Of a stretch of 64,000 bases of DNA, positions 63,273 to 64,000 are shown piece by piece (within the stretch, counting starts at the first letter, position 1; each line of letters begins with the position of its first letter). The notes below the pieces were generated by a model. The model did not search any database. It was given only the letters and a program-made list of their open reading frames with translations, and was not told the origin of the DNA. Origin of the DNA: Methylomonas aurea (GTDB lineage Bacteria; Pseudomonadota; Gammaproteobacteria; Methylococcales; Methylomonadaceae); assembly GCF_024505045.1 (NCBI RefSeq), contig NZ_JANIBM010000006.1:143311-207310 (forward strand), read 5' to 3'. Both the position numbers and the translations under genes were made by a program.

Positions 63273-63758
63273 ATGACCGAATCATTGCCTTTTTCGATCC
63301 TCAATCCCGCACAACCGTTACCCGCAATCCGTGACGGATTGGCTTGGTTTCATCTTGCCAAACCGGAAAAGAAACGACGATTGCCGCTGTTCATCAGCAA
63401 AGTAGCCGCGGGTTTTCCATCGCCTGCCGATGATTATGTGGAAAAGACCCTGGATTTGGAGGAATTGCTGATTCAAAAACCGGCGGCGACTTTTTTTGTG
63501 CGCGCCCAAGGCGATTCCATGCTCGGTGCCGGCATTCATCCCAACGACATTCTGGTGGTCGACCGCTCCAAGGAACCGATGCCCGATAAGATCGTGATCT
63601 GCGCGATCAATGGGGAATTGACGGTGAAGCGTCTGATGGTTACTGACGGCCAATGGTGTTTGCAAGCCGAAAATCCGGCGTATCCGGATATTCCCTTGAC
63701 CGAGGATCTGGAAACTGTGTTTTGGGGGACGGTGACCAATGTGATTCATCCGGTGTAA
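63273..63758 (+). CDS. umuD: UmuD-like self-cleaving polymerase V accessory protein, 161 aa
   Basis: The S24 peptidase core is present: the cleavage region VAAGFPSP with an Ala-Gly pair, Ser in QGDSMLGAGI and Lys in ELTVKRLMV. After RecA-assisted cleavage UmuD joins UmuC in error-prone polymerase V. The ATG at 63273 is preferred to the GTG at 63264. The N-terminus is about 20 residues longer than in E. coli UmuD. It is followed by umuC after 2 bp. Confidence 0.85.
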   Translation: MTESLPFSILNPAQPLPAIRDGLAWFHLAKPEKKRRLPLFISKVAAGFPSPADDYVEKTLDLEELLIQKPAATFFVRAQGDSMLGAGIHPNDILVVDRSKEPMPDKIVICAINGELTVKRLMVTDGQWCLQAENPAYPDIPLTEDLETVFWGTVTNVIHPV

Positions 63759-63760
63759 GC

Positions 63761-64000
63761 ATGTCCGAACAACCGCGTATCGCGCTGGTGGACGCCAACA
63801 ATTTTTACGTGAGTTGCGAGCGGGTGTTCCGGCCGGACCTTAATGACAAACCGGTCATGGTGCTCAGCAATAACGACGGTTGTGTGGTCGCGCGTAGCCA
63901 GCAGGTTAAAGATTTAGGCATCAAAATGGGTGTACCGTTATTCCAGGTCCAACATTTGGTCAATCAGCATCAAATCCAACTATTTTCATCGAACTATACC
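63761..64000 (+). CDS. umuC: UmuC, Y-family polymerase catalytic subunit (partial, runs off the right edge)
   Basis: The first 80 codons are seen. RIALVDANNFYVSCERVFRP contains the catalytic Asp and steric-gate region of Y-family polymerases, and KPVMVLSNNDGCVVARSQQV is typical of UmuC. The start follows the umuD stop by 2 nt. With UmuD it copies across damaged DNA, as the rumAB genes do on R391-like elements. Confidence 0.9.
   Translation, partial: MSEQPRIALVDANNFYVSCERVFRPDLNDKPVMVLSNNDGCVVARSQQVKDLGIKMGVPLFQVQHLVNQHQIQLFSSNYT

Overview
The window looks like a large integrative conjugative element (ICE), or a closely related plasmid, in a gammaproteobacterium. The backbone order matches the SXT/R391-type layout: an F-type (MPF-F) mating-pair operon traL-E-K-B-dsbC-V-A-x-C-trbI-F-trbC/W-U-N on the minus strand (47.8 to 34.3 kb), then a variable region, then ssb, a Bet annealing protein, a YqaJ exonuclease and a CobS/CobT-like ATPase-VWA module (13.1 to 4.4 kb). 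No 16S or other taxonomic marker is present. Methylococcales would be a guess only. Relaxase, coupling protein, integrase and att sites are not in the window.

Layout. 1-13.1 kb: minus-strand DNA-processing module. Almost every separately translated gene carries, about 35 nt before its start, a tandem CCC/GGG hairpin leader. Three operon heads also carry a second structured element of about 80 bp. 13.1-14.4 kb: a regulatory region with a 46-bp element shared with the traL promoter, then an AcaB-like regulator. 14.8-34.1 kb: a nine-gene plus-strand defence operon, an expanded class 1 DISARM: 5mC methylase, Vsr, DrmD helicase, DrmMI methylase, a GHKL ATPase fused to a nuclease domain, an AlbA_2 ATPase, DrmA, DrmB and DrmC. 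It sits between traN and the ssb-side genes, equivalent to an SXT cargo hotspot, and is flanked by gene remnants (an HU fragment on the right). 34.3-47.8 kb: tra operon with an orphan RRXRR/PLMP-like protein between traA and traC.

47.9-52.6 kb: a second, AT-rich cargo region with a Lit-like (peptidase U49) protein, a PD-(D/E)XK protein, an IS3-family element that truncates a neighbour, and small genes. 52.7-55.6 kb: YfbR-like HD phosphohydrolase and RecD2 helicase. 55.7-59.5 kb: an AT-rich three-gene cassette (alpha/beta hydrolase, small middle protein, Rad50-like ATPase) that fits the ABC-three-component (ABC-3C) conflict-system plan and lies between gene remnants. 59.8-64 kb: an SOS/DNA-repair block with an SRAP protein, a Trp-rich protein, a frameshifted DnaQ-exonuclease/GIY-YIG protein, LexA, UmuD and the start of UmuC.

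The element thus carries three apparent anti-phage or conflict modules, its own recombination and mutagenesis functions, and a conjugation machine. The shared operator suggests that the recombination and transfer operons are switched on together. Several genes are broken by single-base shifts at short homopolymers or base runs, which may be true decay or assembly errors.
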